Shown one piece after another: positions 25,404-37,888 of a stretch of 62,000 nucleotides of DNA. Position numbers and translations under genes: made by a program. The notes under the pieces are model-generated. The model was not told the origin of the DNA, made no database searches, and saw only the letters and a program-made list of their open reading frames with translations. Positions within the stretch are counted from its first letter, which is position 1; the number at the start of each line of letters is the position of its first letter. The stretch is from contig NW_019091409.1 of assembly GCF_001949145.1 (NCBI RefSeq), forward strand, positions 45,917-107,916, read 5' to 3'. Source of the stretch: Acanthaster planci. Lineage: Eukaryota; Echinodermata; Asteroidea; Valvatida; Acanthasteridae.

Positions 25404-27795
25404 AAGATTATCACAAATATCACTGAAGAAGTGGTTTGGCAAAAATTTTCCCCGTTGGCAGGTGGCTAAAATGTTTCATTATTTTCCTATTGCAACCTCA
25501 CTTCAGACCAGTATTTTTCTTTTATTTCTGGAAGTACATTTAGTTTGTTAACACGTCTATCTAGACTAAAACTGTATTGCTAATAATCGGATCAAGGAGA
25601 ATCGTCAATGCAGAATTTTGAAGTCTTTTACGTGAGATCTCTTCTGTGCCCCCATTACAACGTACCTACACTGAGTAGAAAAAGTGTAATTACTTTGTAG
25701 CCTGTGCTCTCTTATCTTGTAAATTAAACGATGTTTAAAACAAAAAAGAAAAAAACGTTTAGGACCCAACTTGACTTCTCTGTAATATGGAGCTATTAAA
25801 GTTTTTCGATATCTGCACAATTACAGGACTTTACTATAGCTTAGAAATTGAAGAACACGTTGGAATGTACATGGTGTATTTGAATTCTCTGTCTGAATGT
25901 AATACTGCCTTTGCATCTGTTAATAATTAATTCGTGCATCTGGAATATGCGATTGAAAACTATGTTTAGTTTCAATCATGTTGACATGACGTACTTGTTT
26001 GAAAAGCAGGCGTCCTCACTGCACACGTATAGTCTGGTACCGACCCCTACGGAAGAACGTCATCCTGGCCCCAACATTTTTTATCTCGTTGTAACCTTTG
26101 AATGGAATATTATGTTGATATTGGCAATAGTCCGGATTTTCTAAGCAAATGCCATCCCTGTCTGTTGTTTAATGTTTTAATTTTCAGTGACATTGAGCCT
26201 TGAATTTACAGAGGGCTCTTTCGGACATAATGGCAATATCCCGTGCAAAGGGATTAATTTCTTGAAAGCTTCAAGTTCAGTTAGCTGGTAGTTTCCTCGA
26301 GGATTTTTATAATGTCGAAGTTGCATTCTTTTCATTTTCATTATTTAGTAACAATTTCGAAACTCTTGGAGATAGTTACTTACGTACTACAATGCAATTA
26401 ACTCGGTCGTTAAGAACCTGGGTGGTTTGACCATAATAACTCGTACATACAAAAGATGTAAACGATTAATGAACAGATTAATTTTTTTCCTGCAAATGTC
26501 AGCAATTCAAAATTGGCTTGATTTGCATTAGTGAATCTTTGTATGAATATTGCATACAATATGAACGACCTACAGCGATTTCCAATAAATTTAGTTTTAC
26601 CCTCTGTACACAAGCAGCTAATCCGAAGTTTGCATGATCTCTAAATTCCAAAGAGTGAAAATTCGCTCTATTCGAGTGAAAACTTAATCCCTCCGATTGA
26701 AATTAAGGACCAGACAAAATGGAGTGATATTTCTTCACTCCAAAAGATTGAAATTTCACTCAAGCTTCCTCTGAAAGGCGCTATTTTCAGCCTTTTTCAG
26801 TCTAAATTCATAGTGATTTTTACTCTAAAACGTCTTGTCCCTAATTTCAGTCTTTCCGATTTATAGATTTCCTGATTTGTAAATTTCGACTGAAAATGTC
26901 CAGCACGAGCACATAACAAAATGCAGAGAGCAACAGTTTGCCATGGACAACAAGGTCATTCAAAACAAAAGTAGGTGGTTGTGGAAAAAATGGTGACAAT
27001 GATGTTCTCTTGTGAATTTAGTCAATTGCTATAATAATCAGTTTGTTGGAATCGCATATTATTTTGAAAATGTTTCGGTCAAATCCACTTAAAACTTTGT
27101 GTGATGCAGACAGTGCATTTTATCTGTACCCTATTACAGTAACATTAATGACGCCACCATTTGACCACGTACCAAAAGGAATTATAGACAAGACAACGAA
27201 AATCTTTGTGAAGACATAATTACTTCAATTTGGAAAAGTTGTATTAGAGACTGAGAGATAAACAAAGGTGTAAATTAAGCCAGCTGCTCCTTTTTACGAA
27301 AGTCACAAATTATTACGTTTCAAACATCTGCCGGAAATTTAATTTCTCCAAGCCAAAAATAAATATGTGTTTTGGTGAAGCCGAATACCCCCATGGAAAG
27401 CAGGTGATACAAAGCTTACTAACGTACATATTTAGTTACATCGTAATCTCACTGAGCACCGTCCAACTCAGAAACCCGTAGATAATGACCTTATGAATCG
27501 TTACTAAGTTAAAGCAATTAATGCCCTTTGTGGGTGGTCGCGAATGCCGCTTATGGTGCGTTGTATCTGTTATGTACCCCATCATTCATCAAATCAATCT
27601 ACTACACAATCCCCTGATTTTTAAAATATCACAACATATAAAGGAGATCGATCTGCAGCTTCTCACTTCCTTTGGATGCACAAGTGATACATATTACTGA
27701 CTTCAGATCAAGATTACTGGCTTGAAGCTCGACTTTGCTGCACAAATTTGTCCACATTTTATTCGATAGAATGTTCTTAATCGCTGCGAAACTAC
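25404..27795. other. Intergenic sequence between the two cystine-knot genes
   Basis: It holds the 3' UTR of copy 1 and the upstream region of copy 2. The only structure seen is the imperfect palindrome near 26690-26858. No coding exon is supported. Confidence 0.5.
26690..26858. repeat. Imperfect inverted repeat
   Basis: The arm 26690-26728 (GATTGAAATTAAGGACCAGA core) matches the reverse complement of 26820-26858 (TCTTGTCCCTAATTTCAGTC core) at roughly 70 percent. GAGTGAAA and TTCACTC words recur through the region, suggesting an old fold-back element. Confidence 0.45.
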
Positions 27796-27803
27796 TATAA
27801 ATA
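27796..27803 (+). promoter_or_regulatory. TATA box of cystine-knot gene copy 2
   Basis: TATAAATA lies 101 bases before the ATG at 27897, which would give a 5' UTR of about 70 bases without an upstream intron. The placement is inferred from spacing only. Confidence 0.55.
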
Positions 27804-27896
27804 TCGCCCGCGTCCATTGACTGCTAATTAAGTGCTGGTTGTTCACAAACTCGGAGAGGTTCATTTCATCGAGTGATTGAAAAGCCTGAAAAAATT

Positions 27897-29258
27897 ATGC
27901 TGGTAGTGTACTTGAGTGCGGTGGTTTTGTACGGTTATGTTGTACAAGCAAGTCATCAAAATTCTATCGGAAGTGATTCCAGCAGATCCTATCCAACATG
28001 TAGTATCTCCGACTGTTTACCTTACATCAACTTTCGAGAAATTCTACACCTGACGTATTTTCAGAAGCAACAAGTCAACAACTATCGTGCTTATCTCCAC
28101 GGCGTACATCGGCGTCTGCTCAGCGCCAAGGAAGCAGCGCCAAAGGACGGGCGACACTTCATCGATATCACGCCAGACCAACGGGCAAAAATCCTTGCGA
28201 TGTATGGTAACTACTTCACCTTAAGAGATGACCTGCCAATCAAGAACTCTGTGCAGAAACGAGATGTTGACATCTGTCCTAGAGTTCAGTCATGGAACGA
28301 TCTCATACTGAGATTAACCAACGACGACCAGCTGATACAAGTTGTACAAGTAAGTTGATAACCCTCTTTGAGATTTTGGGCCATTACTTGTCCACAAATC
28401 CACTACTTGTTCCACAAAAATAGGATGATTTTGTGTGATTTTCAAATTATAGCGCTGCATAGGGCTCTTTTGTAAATGTTTGACTTCTTATCCGTAAATA
28501 AATGCATACCATTAACGACAACAGTGTCAATTTTCCCCTTTTTATTTTACTAAAGGTTTCGTTGAATTCTACCCAAGATTTCGGCCTCGCTTTATTTCAT
28601 GACCATTTTATTAAAGAGTATATTTCATACCTGAGCGCTGCACATTTGAATCAAATTTTATTAATTTTGGAAACTAAAGATTATGTTCGTTACACCTTAA
28701 TTCCAAGCAGTTAATATTTTATGTTTTCTGCACGAGATTTAAAGATTAATTGGCCAAAAGACCAATTGCGCCCAATAACTCACGTGACCATTAAAGTTAA
28801 ATATCAACAAACATTGTGTCCTCTTATAGCAGAGTGTGAAATAAACACCATTTAGTAAAAATAAATGTACTCAGAATACTGATGTCTGAGTTCTATACCG
28901 AAAATCGGCTTTCCATTTGCTCCCGGAGACCGCCATTTTTGTTGATGTTTTACGCCCAATGAAGCTCACGTGACTTAGTAGATGCAATCGGTCTATTCAT
29001 TACGGAGCTCATTTCCAGTCTTAGTTTTGACTGAAGTCGAGGCCTTACTTCTTTTTGTTTCAGTTTGACGATAACAACAGGCAATGGATTCTTGAAGAGA
29101 CCTGCTCCCAACAAACATGCACCTTTGTACCACAATGCGCATGCGGCACATGGACCCGATATGTGAAAGCGTTAGTTGTAAACTTTGACCAGACAATCAT
29201 TGTAGAAAAATACATCAAGGTTTACTGTTGCATAGCAAGAAAAACATTGACATTTTAA
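27897..29258 (+). CDS. Secreted cystine-knot factor, neurotrophin/Spatzle-like, copy 2
   Basis: Two coding exons, 27897-28349 and 29064-29258, phase 0, with a 714-base GT/AG intron at exactly the same codon position as copy 1; product 215 residues. Residues 1-19 are a signal peptide. It lacks the Gly/Ser/His-rich insert of copy 1. The pro-region holds CSISDCLPYI (C35, C40) and ITPDQRAKILAMYGNYF; KR at 121-122 is the likely cleavage site. Mature cysteines are C127 (ICP), C165 (QWILEETC), C170, C176, C178 (CAC) and C206, C207 (YIKVYCC). Cysteine steps after the second are 5, 6, 2, 28 and 1, identical to copy 1; the first step is 38 versus 39. The stretch TRYVKALVVNF resembles the neurotrophin FVKAL strand. 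Tandem duplicate of the gene at 24307. The ligand's receptor is unknown. Confidence 0.85.
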
Positions 29259-29469
29259 GGGCATGTTCGAGAGACGACTAAAGTCAACCATAGTTTAACC
29301 ATGGAGGAAGGACACAGAAGGAGTTAAACTCTGGCACTTCAAGTGCTCGATGATCGTCACCACCGAGTCAGACGAATGATACACTCAAAAATGCCTGATT
29401 ATTGCCAGCAGCTTAACCAGACAAGTGGGTCCAGTGATATCCTAGCAATATTTGTGGTATTTTGTTTAC

Positions 29470-29475
29470 AATAAA
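29470..29475 (+). promoter_or_regulatory. Candidate poly(A) signal of copy 2
   Basis: AATAAA, 212 bases after the stop codon of the second cystine-knot gene and the first such hexamer on this strand after the gene. Confidence 0.5.
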
Positions 29476-30866
29476 CAACTTATTGCTGAGTCCTTTCCCC
29501 ATGGTTCAACAAACACTGCACGAACGATGGATGCTTTGGATCATCTCTTTGACCATTTAGAACCAGGATCTGATGGCGTATTGTCACATCAACGACATGA
29601 GAGTTGCAGCCAACAGCAAAATTTAAGCGAGATGGCATATTAGTTCCACAAAGGACATTCGGGCATAACTCGGTCACACGTGTTTATTGTTAAAACACGC
29701 CCAAACGATAAGTTGTGAACTAATCGTTCAGCCCATGAATCATCTACAACAAAATTAATGAATAAGAATACCATCAGCACAGTGCGGTTAATGATTATAC
29801 AAGAAGTAACCAAGGAACTGCAGAAAGTCTTCAGTGACCTTCCATTAAAAATAAGAAAAATTCAATGGAAATTTATCTTAATATTACATTAACACAGGTG
29901 TAATCAAAATATTATTGAAAAGCTTGGGAAGCTACTAAACACTACAAAATTAAGTTAAAAAAGAACAAATTGTTTCTTAAAACTTAGCAAAATATGTACA
30001 TAAATGGCCAAGTGAAGAATTTCATACATAAAATGGTGTTCAAAGAACACTGAAAAGCAGTTTTCAACGGCTGTGTTACAGTTTAATATACAGCAAGACA
30101 TACTAGTATGTTGGTTCCCTATATTAATCTAGATATTAAGGCCTATATACTGCAGGATAAATGCGTAGAAAATGACAATGATATTAACTACTCAGAAAGA
30201 TCTGTTCTATTTACTTGGCATTAAGGGAATTTGGTATTTTGACACCTGTTTAATGAGCTTTTTTTTTATTCATGCTGTGAAATTTGCTGTTGCTCTGACG
30301 ACAAGTCTTTGTAACCTCTATGGAGCAAACTACAACTGTAACGGAGAAAGTGAGGTCCATAAAACCTAATCTTGTAAGTATAGCTTCTTCCAACTTCTGC
30401 TATAACACACTGGTTTACAGGGAAGCGCAGCTTTACTTCATTTAATTCATGACAAAATTAATGAATAAAGTGCCAGCATGCTACAATATGTAATGGTGCA
30501 TGACGAATATTGATGTATACGCAGATTTCACATCGTCATTCGACGAGTAATAACCCCATAGATCTATTTGGGTGTTTTACTTTTATTTGTGTCTGACTAC
30601 TTAGATTTCTAATCCATAGGTAAATTTGCAGAAACATAGTATATACTTCATAAAATAAAAAAGATACAATCAGAAATGCATTTTACGGACATCTAAACAT
30701 GGCTTAATATTCCGTGTACAAAAGTCGTGATGTTTGAAAGACCAGAATAATGAATCCTTCATACAAGCAGCATATTTTTTATGATTTTTCTGAAGTGGAA
30801 ACGGATTTTCCCCAGTGTAAATTTTTCCCGTTTTCGCAGAGTCAGTTGAGTCAATGTGATTTTATA
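29476..30866. other. Intergenic sequence between convergent genes
   Basis: It separates the 3' ends of the cystine-knot gene (plus) and the receptor kinase (minus). An ACAAAATTAATGAATAA word recurs near 29749 and 30451. On the minus strand an AATAAA at 30587-30582 could end the kinase transcript. No coding exon is supported. Confidence 0.5.
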
Positions 30867-33800
30867 TCACGCAGTTAAAACATCGCAATCACGATCACGT
30901 TTGAATATCTTTTCTTCCAATTCAACGCTCCGACTGGAGGAATTATTACTCTGTGTGAAATTCTCGCCCACCTGATTGAATGGAACGAAATCGATGGTTT
31001 TTGTACCCCCTGGAAAAGAACCATTCAAATGTAACCACAACTTTAATTCGTCTGGTTTCCCCGAAGATAAGGAAGAGTCCTGAAAGAAAAAGGAGACAGA
31101 AATCACTTTGTTGTTGTCAATATCACTGTATTTTATCCCACATATTTGACTCGGTTTTATTTAATTTGCTGTAGTTTATGATTATACAGAAGACAGGGTA
31201 AAGATCTATTTCATTTCAGTGAAATCTATTTTATCCAATGATAATATGGCACAATTTCGTTGTCGATTGACTCGTTCGTAGAAGTAGCGCATACACGTAT
31301 ACAAGACATAGAGTGGCGACTCGGCCTATCAAAGCTCTATATTATGGATAATTTACCTGTGACTGTTCCCCTTCTGTCCTTACATCTTTGGATTCACCAG
31401 GGCAAGTCTCAGATTCCTCAAAATTCAAGTAGTCTGAGTGCTGACCCAACATCTTATCTAAAGACTGGTATAGGTCAGTGAAAGATGGTCGTTTGGATGG
31501 GTTCTCCTGCCAACATTTACGCATCATCGCATACCTGCAGTCCAAAGATAAAAGAATGATGTTATGCTGCAAAATAGATCTCCACATAAAGTTGGTGCTG
31601 ATCTAAATACTCTCAATAATCTCTACATGATAATTTAACAGGAACTTACACATCCGATGGGCAATCCTTAGGCCGCTCCATGCGGTATCCTGACTTTAGC
31701 TTCTCAATCACTTCTTGGTTGCTAAGGCCTTGATAGGGTGCGTTTCCACGTGTAAAGATTTCATAAAGCACAATACCAAACGACCATCTGAAATAAGCCA
31801 TCAAATAAACAGTAGGATGACAGTGCAATGTCAGCGTAGGTTACGATTGAAATTTCTTGACCATAGTTTTCACTAGTAAATCTGAAACAGTCAGACAGGG
31901 CATTTGTGAAAAATCATTTCTTGTGATTGGGCACATGTCCTGAAGCATGGGCGGAGATCCCGGGATAGGGGATATATCTCCCCCCCCCTTTTTTTGACGG
32001 GGGATTACCAACATAATCATCCCCCCCACTTTTTAATTCACTGGCAATGTGCCGTGCTGAAATCATCCCCCACGTGACAAGAAATCTCTACCAATGCCCT
32101 GATGTAGGCCTATACGACTCTACAGCACTCTCAATGGAAAATCTTTAAGAAAGATTGTAAATGGCATGGCGATACATTATCCAAAGACCATATTAGTTTC
32201 CTTTATTTATCCAGAACAGGAGACATTGCGATTTGGCCTGTTTTATTTCGGTTGTCCGTCTTCATAGCAAGTGTCCTTAACTTGATACAGACATTACGTT
32301 AAACTAAAAAATCTAGGGTGGCAAATCGGACTTACACATCACTCTTGATGGAGCATCTGTTGGTGGTATTCGTCTCCAGACTAACCCATTTCACTGCTCG
32401 CTTTCGGCCTTCATCAAGTCGTTTATAACCCATTTCGTAAGTGTCATCCGATAAACCAAAGTCAGACACCTTGACCAATAGATTCTTCCCCACTAATATG
32501 TTTCTTGCAGCAAGGTCACCATGATAATATCGTGTTTGTGATAGATACTCCTGCAAACAATCACCATAGCAAGAACCCTAATGAATTAACTGAATTGAAA
32601 GCTACGGGTAAAATAAAGCCATAAATATCTCTCAAACAGACAGAAACAAATAACTGGAAGAACCCACAACCCAAAAACCCACTGGTTAAACGAAGCAAAA
32701 CTGTGGTAAAGCGACAATGGGCTTCTAATTACCATTCCACATGCAACTTGGCGGGCAATCTGGAACAGATTCAGTTCAGTCAACTGGTATACAGGATCTT
32801 CTTCAGTTAGCTTGCTCTGTCAATTTGGGACAAAACACACAAATTCAATTCTCGAAAGAATTGAGTTCTGAAAAGGTTGTGAGTTGTTAAGCAAACAATA
32901 ACGCAAAACCAATATTTGAAAGGTGTTGACACGCTTACAAAGATACGTTTTACAATATCTTGACTTAAGATTTTGGCTGAGTGAGAATTATTATGAAGGG
33001 TAAATTATTGCCTCTCTTGTCTTCCACAGGAAATGTAGTAGGTCTCCATACGTCATAAATTCGGTGATGAGTAAGTAAGGTTCATCAACTGTACAGCATC
33101 CAAGAATGGCAAGAATGTTAGGATGGCGACCGATGTCTATCATCAAACGAATCTCCTCTAAAAAGCTCTCTTTCAAATCTCTGGTTGCGTTCTCTGAAAG
33201 ACGGAATACAGAGTACAGAAGCCATTACTGTATTTTAACATTGAGGTGTTCCTTTAATGGTTCAGTGATAGAAGCCATACCATTGTACTTCCAACAGTTC
33301 AATAACTCTACGACTCTCAATTGACTAGGGGGTTTTGTTAAAGCATTTGTATTTTGAGACTTAGGGGTGTTACGGAATCTCGCGCGAACAAAACTCGTCA
33401 GGGGTTAAACGACACAAAATCGATGTTAATACAAGGTTGAAACAATTTCCGTAAAGAATTCTGATTGAATGACACTTTTGCCTTTGAAGCATGAGCTTAC
33501 CTTTTAGTCCTTTGATAGCGACGGGATAATAACCTAGCTTGCCACTGACAGTACCATAAGCAAAAGCTTTGTACACAACACCAAAGCTTCCTTTACCAAT
33601 CTGAGATATTGGGCTGATTTCGGTCAAAGCATTGCGATCACATTCGAAGTGGGAAAATGATTCGTCCATGACGTTGCCTTGAAAACAAACAGACGATGAA
33701 AATTAGTTTCCCTGTTTTGATTTTTGCAGACGATGACAATTAGTTTCCCTATTTTGATTTTTGAATTGATTAAATTCCATTTATTATGTCATATAAACTT

Positions 33801-36800
33801 CTGTGTTTCACATTTTTCAGAATCAAATTTAAAATGCATTACGGAATTAATAATCAATTAATGACCATCACTGTTTAAAAACATGCAAGAATTCATCAGG
33901 TACGGCTTCGATTGTTTCGTTTACAACGACTACACTTTTTAGAAGGATCTAGGTAGAACAGATTCGCGTACTTATCGAAATTGATTTTGAAGCGTAGTTG
34001 GATTCTTCATGATCTGGTATGAACTGGCTCATCGAATCTGGCCTTCTCTGCTTGCGGAGGTGCCGAAACAAAACAGGTAGCAAAAGACACAGAAGTAAAG
34101 TGGCAACTCCAGCCAAGACATATGGTAAAATGCTTGGTGTTGGATCTGCAGAAATAAGACAAAATCTCAAAATGTTTGCTTTCAGGGACTTATAACACAG
34201 CTTAGTCCTAAGCAATCCTAACTCAAAATAACATAATAATATCATTTGCAAATTAATTTTAATTAATTTTTCTAGAGTGAGATTTTTATAAGCATGCTTG
34301 GATTTTGTTGTAGTAGAAATGGAAACAAAATGTGGAGGGGTCTAGTTGGTCATCATCCGAAGATTTGGCGAAATTCTACAGTTAATTTGGAAATGACAAG
34401 CCAAGCCTACATCATGATGCATACAGGGAATGTACTGAATGGGTTGAGATGAAGAAACGTCACCGTTAGGACCAGATATCGTACTCGTAGGGCTGTCAGG
34501 TAATACGGTAGTAACATTTTCAGGACCAACAGAGAAAGAGAGCACGGCCTCATTTCCTAAACAGGTTACGCCACTGCATTCTGTGTCATTAATCTTAGCT
34601 CGCACCTGTAACCAAACCAGAAATAATGGTATCTTAGGATGAGCTGGTTATCATGAAAATAGCCCATGGGGAAATGAAATGGCAAACAATAATTGCAGAA
34701 TTGTTAATTGACGTACTGGCAAATTTGTGAAGGAATGTCTGGGATTGACAGAAATTGTGGGATTTATCCAACAACCTTCTGTCTGACTGGATGATTTACC
34801 TTACTGAAACGATAACCAACTAGCTAATCAACTTGCCAACCACCCGACAGACCTGACATGAAACTTCAAGAGGAAACAAATAACCAAAAGATCGACATTC
34901 AACCGCTCAAATGGGTAGCCAACAAACTATGTGACAGACAGACAAAACGATTACGGGTCAAACTTACTTAAGTGAAGCATGATTGACTTCAAACCGGAAG
35001 GCTTAATGTATAGCTTAAGCAAAACACTTTATACGAACTTAACTAAAGGTAACAACGTCACGTGTCTAACCTGTACTCGAAAGTTATTTTCGTTGGTCAC
35101 CTCCACACCTTGGATAGAATGGTTGAACGACAAGCTAAATGGATCGTCATATTCACGCATGCTCTGTAAAAATATACAAATTAAATCAACATGTAAAGTT
35201 CAACTACTTTTCAGTTAAAAAATGTATTGAACACNNNNNNNNNNNNNNNNNNNNNNNNNNNNNNNNNNNNNNNNNNNNNNNNNNNNNNNNNNNNNNNNNN
35301 NNNNNNNNNNNNNNNNNNNNNNNNNNNNNNNNNNNNNNNNNNNNNNNNNNNNNNNNNNNNNNNNNNNNNNNNNNNNNNNNNNNNNNNNNNNNNNNNNNNN
35401 NNNNNNNNNNNNNNNNNNNNNNNNNNNNNNNNNNNNNNNNNNNNNNNNNNNNNNNNNNNNNNNNNNNNNNNNNNNNNNNNNNNNNNNNNNNNNNNNNNNN
35501 NNNNNNNNNNNNNNNNNNNNNNNNNNNNNNNNNNNNNNNNNNNNNNNNNNNNNNNNNNNNNNNNNNNNNNNNNNNNNNNNNNNNNNNNNNNNNNNNNNNN
35601 NNNNNNNNNNNNNNNNNNNNNNNNNNNNNNNNNNNNTCAGAAGCTTAGGCAGTGGAATTTATCAGTTGATAAGTCTATGAATATCAACAATACTCTATAG
35701 GATATTGATCTCGAGCTTACCACAAAACACGTAATTTTTTTTCAAACTTAGTAAAATAATGAAGTCCTCATTAAACCATTTCATGTCAATCAGTATTTCA
35801 AGAACATGTAAAAGCTCTGAAAGAAAAGTGATAGATTTTTTTCAATTGGAAACCCCTTCAACTAGTTTAGTTTACTTCGCGCAAATGTTAAAAAATGGAA
35901 GTTTGAAATTGCCTCTCAGGATATGATACAGATGTCACGCATTGAAAACAAAACAATCGAGTTAATATTTACCATCGGGACAGCAATGTTAACTGCTGGT
36001 AGCTGTACAGCTTCGTTCATGTACCACACAAGAGCGAATCCTACCAACGTGGCATTGCTTTTGATCTGTACTGGTGGGTTCCATGACACCATAACTGAAA
36101 CTATGGGTGTGGCATCTCCCGCTTGCTCCTCCGCAATTATCAAGTCCACTCGTAAGTCGATCGGACTCCCTGCCACTTCTATACCTGAAAAGTGTTCATC
36201 AACATTTGGAAAGGCTCCAAATCGCACTTGCTCTCATTTAGTCAACAAAGGGACTGTATACAACATTAGAACTGTAACATTTTTGATTTTCGAAAATCAA
36301 AGCCAACTTTTTACCTGGAATTATATTCCATGATGAACCTTTGGCTCATAAAACCAACAAAAGTTATTAAAAGAACTTACTTTGTGTTCGACAGAAGGAA
36401 ATACTCCTTGTACTGTCGTAGCAATCTATTGAAGAAAGATTAATGAAGCAGTTGGCATTTCAATCCCACTATGTCACTCATCAAAAAGCAAAAGATGCTG
36501 AAAATGTTGAATATTTAGAAATCCACCCTTCTGAGATCATGATGTTTGAAAATGGTTTGAAAACAGAAATATATTTTGGAATGAGATACGTTTGTAGAGT
36601 GTTTGATAATATTTTTCTTTTAAACTGAATTGATTTGAATTTATAAACAAAGGTATCATTGGGCACATGTTAGGAAGTTTAGAAACAGGAATTTTTAATT
36701 GAGTACAACAAAAGTGGTAAATTTTATACGTCATGCTGGGGTCAAGATACACGACTATTAAGTGCAGTCCCATGCAGAAAACAGTTAACCAACAAATGTA

Positions 36801-37884
36801 AGTATATTATTGGTCGAAGTACGTCCGTTAATACACAAAAGAGGTGCATGGCAAAGTCAACAAAACTAATGTTCATAGCCCAGTCGGTTTGAATGTAACA
36901 TGTTACCTGCCATTGCGATTTCCTTGATACTTTGTTCTCGGTTAATGAGCTCAGCTGTTCGGTTGGCGGTAAAAACCTGATGGTAGGAAAAGTATTCATA
37001 TGAAAATTAGATTTCTGGTAAATTATTTCATTTCTTGTTTCTAGTTTTCTGATTTATCACACATTTTGTCTTTAAACCAACAAAACTTTCTTCGATCGGT
37101 GTTTATTTTTAGTACATAAACATAGAAATGAAATTCTGCCGATGCTTATGATCATGTATAATAATCATTTGCAATTTTGTAACTTTACAAAGCAGCTCTA
37201 TTTAGATCTGAAGTTTCACTTACAATGAAAAACGGGGTCGATCCAAAAGGGACGTTTCTAAAAAGTATCCACTCCACTTGCTAAAAAGGAAGAATGCAAT
37301 AAATACTAAGTCAACAGCATTTAGGCGTGAGTTTATATTGTCCCTTTTGATACTTCCAATATAAATGACAAGCATCTATTAATTGATTAAAATCAAGTCA
37401 AGCTCAAATGCATTCTTTACAATGGTCAAAGAAAATCGTACAGAGCCAAAAATAAACTTACGACAATGATTAAGTTCGAGTAATAATCGTCACAACTGGC
37501 AATGACTGGAGGAAGTCTGGTGTAATCTAACCTATGAACACCATAAGCATCAAAATCTGAGAAAAGGGAAGTGGGAAGAAAGTAAAGTCGTCGAGCCAAA
37601 GACAATGGGAAAGAGGAGAAAATGGTTTAATAATTAAATATGTGCAAGGCTTAAGGCTTTTCTCTACCATACTTTTTGTAATTTAACATGAATAATCAAT
37701 AATTTAATGACGACTGGTTATTGATCATACTCATCTCTCCTTGAGGCTTGGCCCAGCTGATGTTAACATCCAATTCCCATCGATCAACAGTAACAGGTCT
37801 AACAATGAAGGTTGGGTTGACTGTGTTCCTGTCGACAATTTCTGTCATGTAAAGATCGGAGGGATCGTTAGGGAAAGTGAACGT
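30867..37884 (-). CDS. Receptor tyrosine kinase with FN3-like ectodomain (N-terminus missing)
   Basis: Exons on the minus strand: 37731-37884, 37462-37556, 37224-37280, 36907-36976, 36381-36425, 35973-36226, [assembly gap 35235-35636], 35071-35163, 34464-34605, 33972-34145, 33501-33677, 33012-33193, 32733-32816, 32336-32550, 31650-31787, 31357-31534, 30867-31079. Phases agree at each junction I could test. The ectodomain has FN3-like pieces ([22 protein letters not shown] with GFALVWY). One membrane span is [19 protein letters not shown], followed by basic RHLRKQRR. The kinase is complete: [93 protein letters not shown] replaces the usual HRD while the catalytic Asp is kept. The activation loop has two tyrosines (YEMGY). 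The acceptor at 36226 has a poor pyrimidine tract. It belongs with FGFR/Tie/Ret-type RTKs; orthology is not clear. Confidence 0.88.
33010..33011 (-). other. Non-canonical GC splice donor in the kinase gene
   Basis: The exon encoding the alpha-C helix to hinge region must end AAGACAAGAGAG before GCAATA to keep frame with the next exon (acceptor TTGACAG, exon start 32816). No GT is available in the needed phase, so this is read as a GC-AG intron. Confidence 0.65.
33690..33765. repeat. About 36-bp tandem duplication in an intron
   Basis: CAGACGATGAAAATTAGTTT and CAGACGATGACAATTAGTTT begin consecutive units ending TTTTGATTTTTG; two copies with two substitutions, in the intron just before the first kinase exon. 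Confidence 0.85.
35235..35636. other. Assembly gap (402 N)
   Basis: A run of N between the exon ending at 35973 and the exon starting at 35163 of the receptor kinase. Part of the second FN3-like domain may be missing here. Confidence 0.99.
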
Positions 37885-37888
37885 CTAA

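Noticed and set aside
25174-25551. 125-codon open frame overlapping exon 2 of the first cystine-knot gene
   Set aside because: It reads the exon in a different frame from the one that matches copy 2 and keeps the cysteine pattern; it is a shadow.
36443-36999. Several 60-85 codon open frames between receptor-kinase exons
   Set aside because: They lie in introns, overlap one another and lack any motif.
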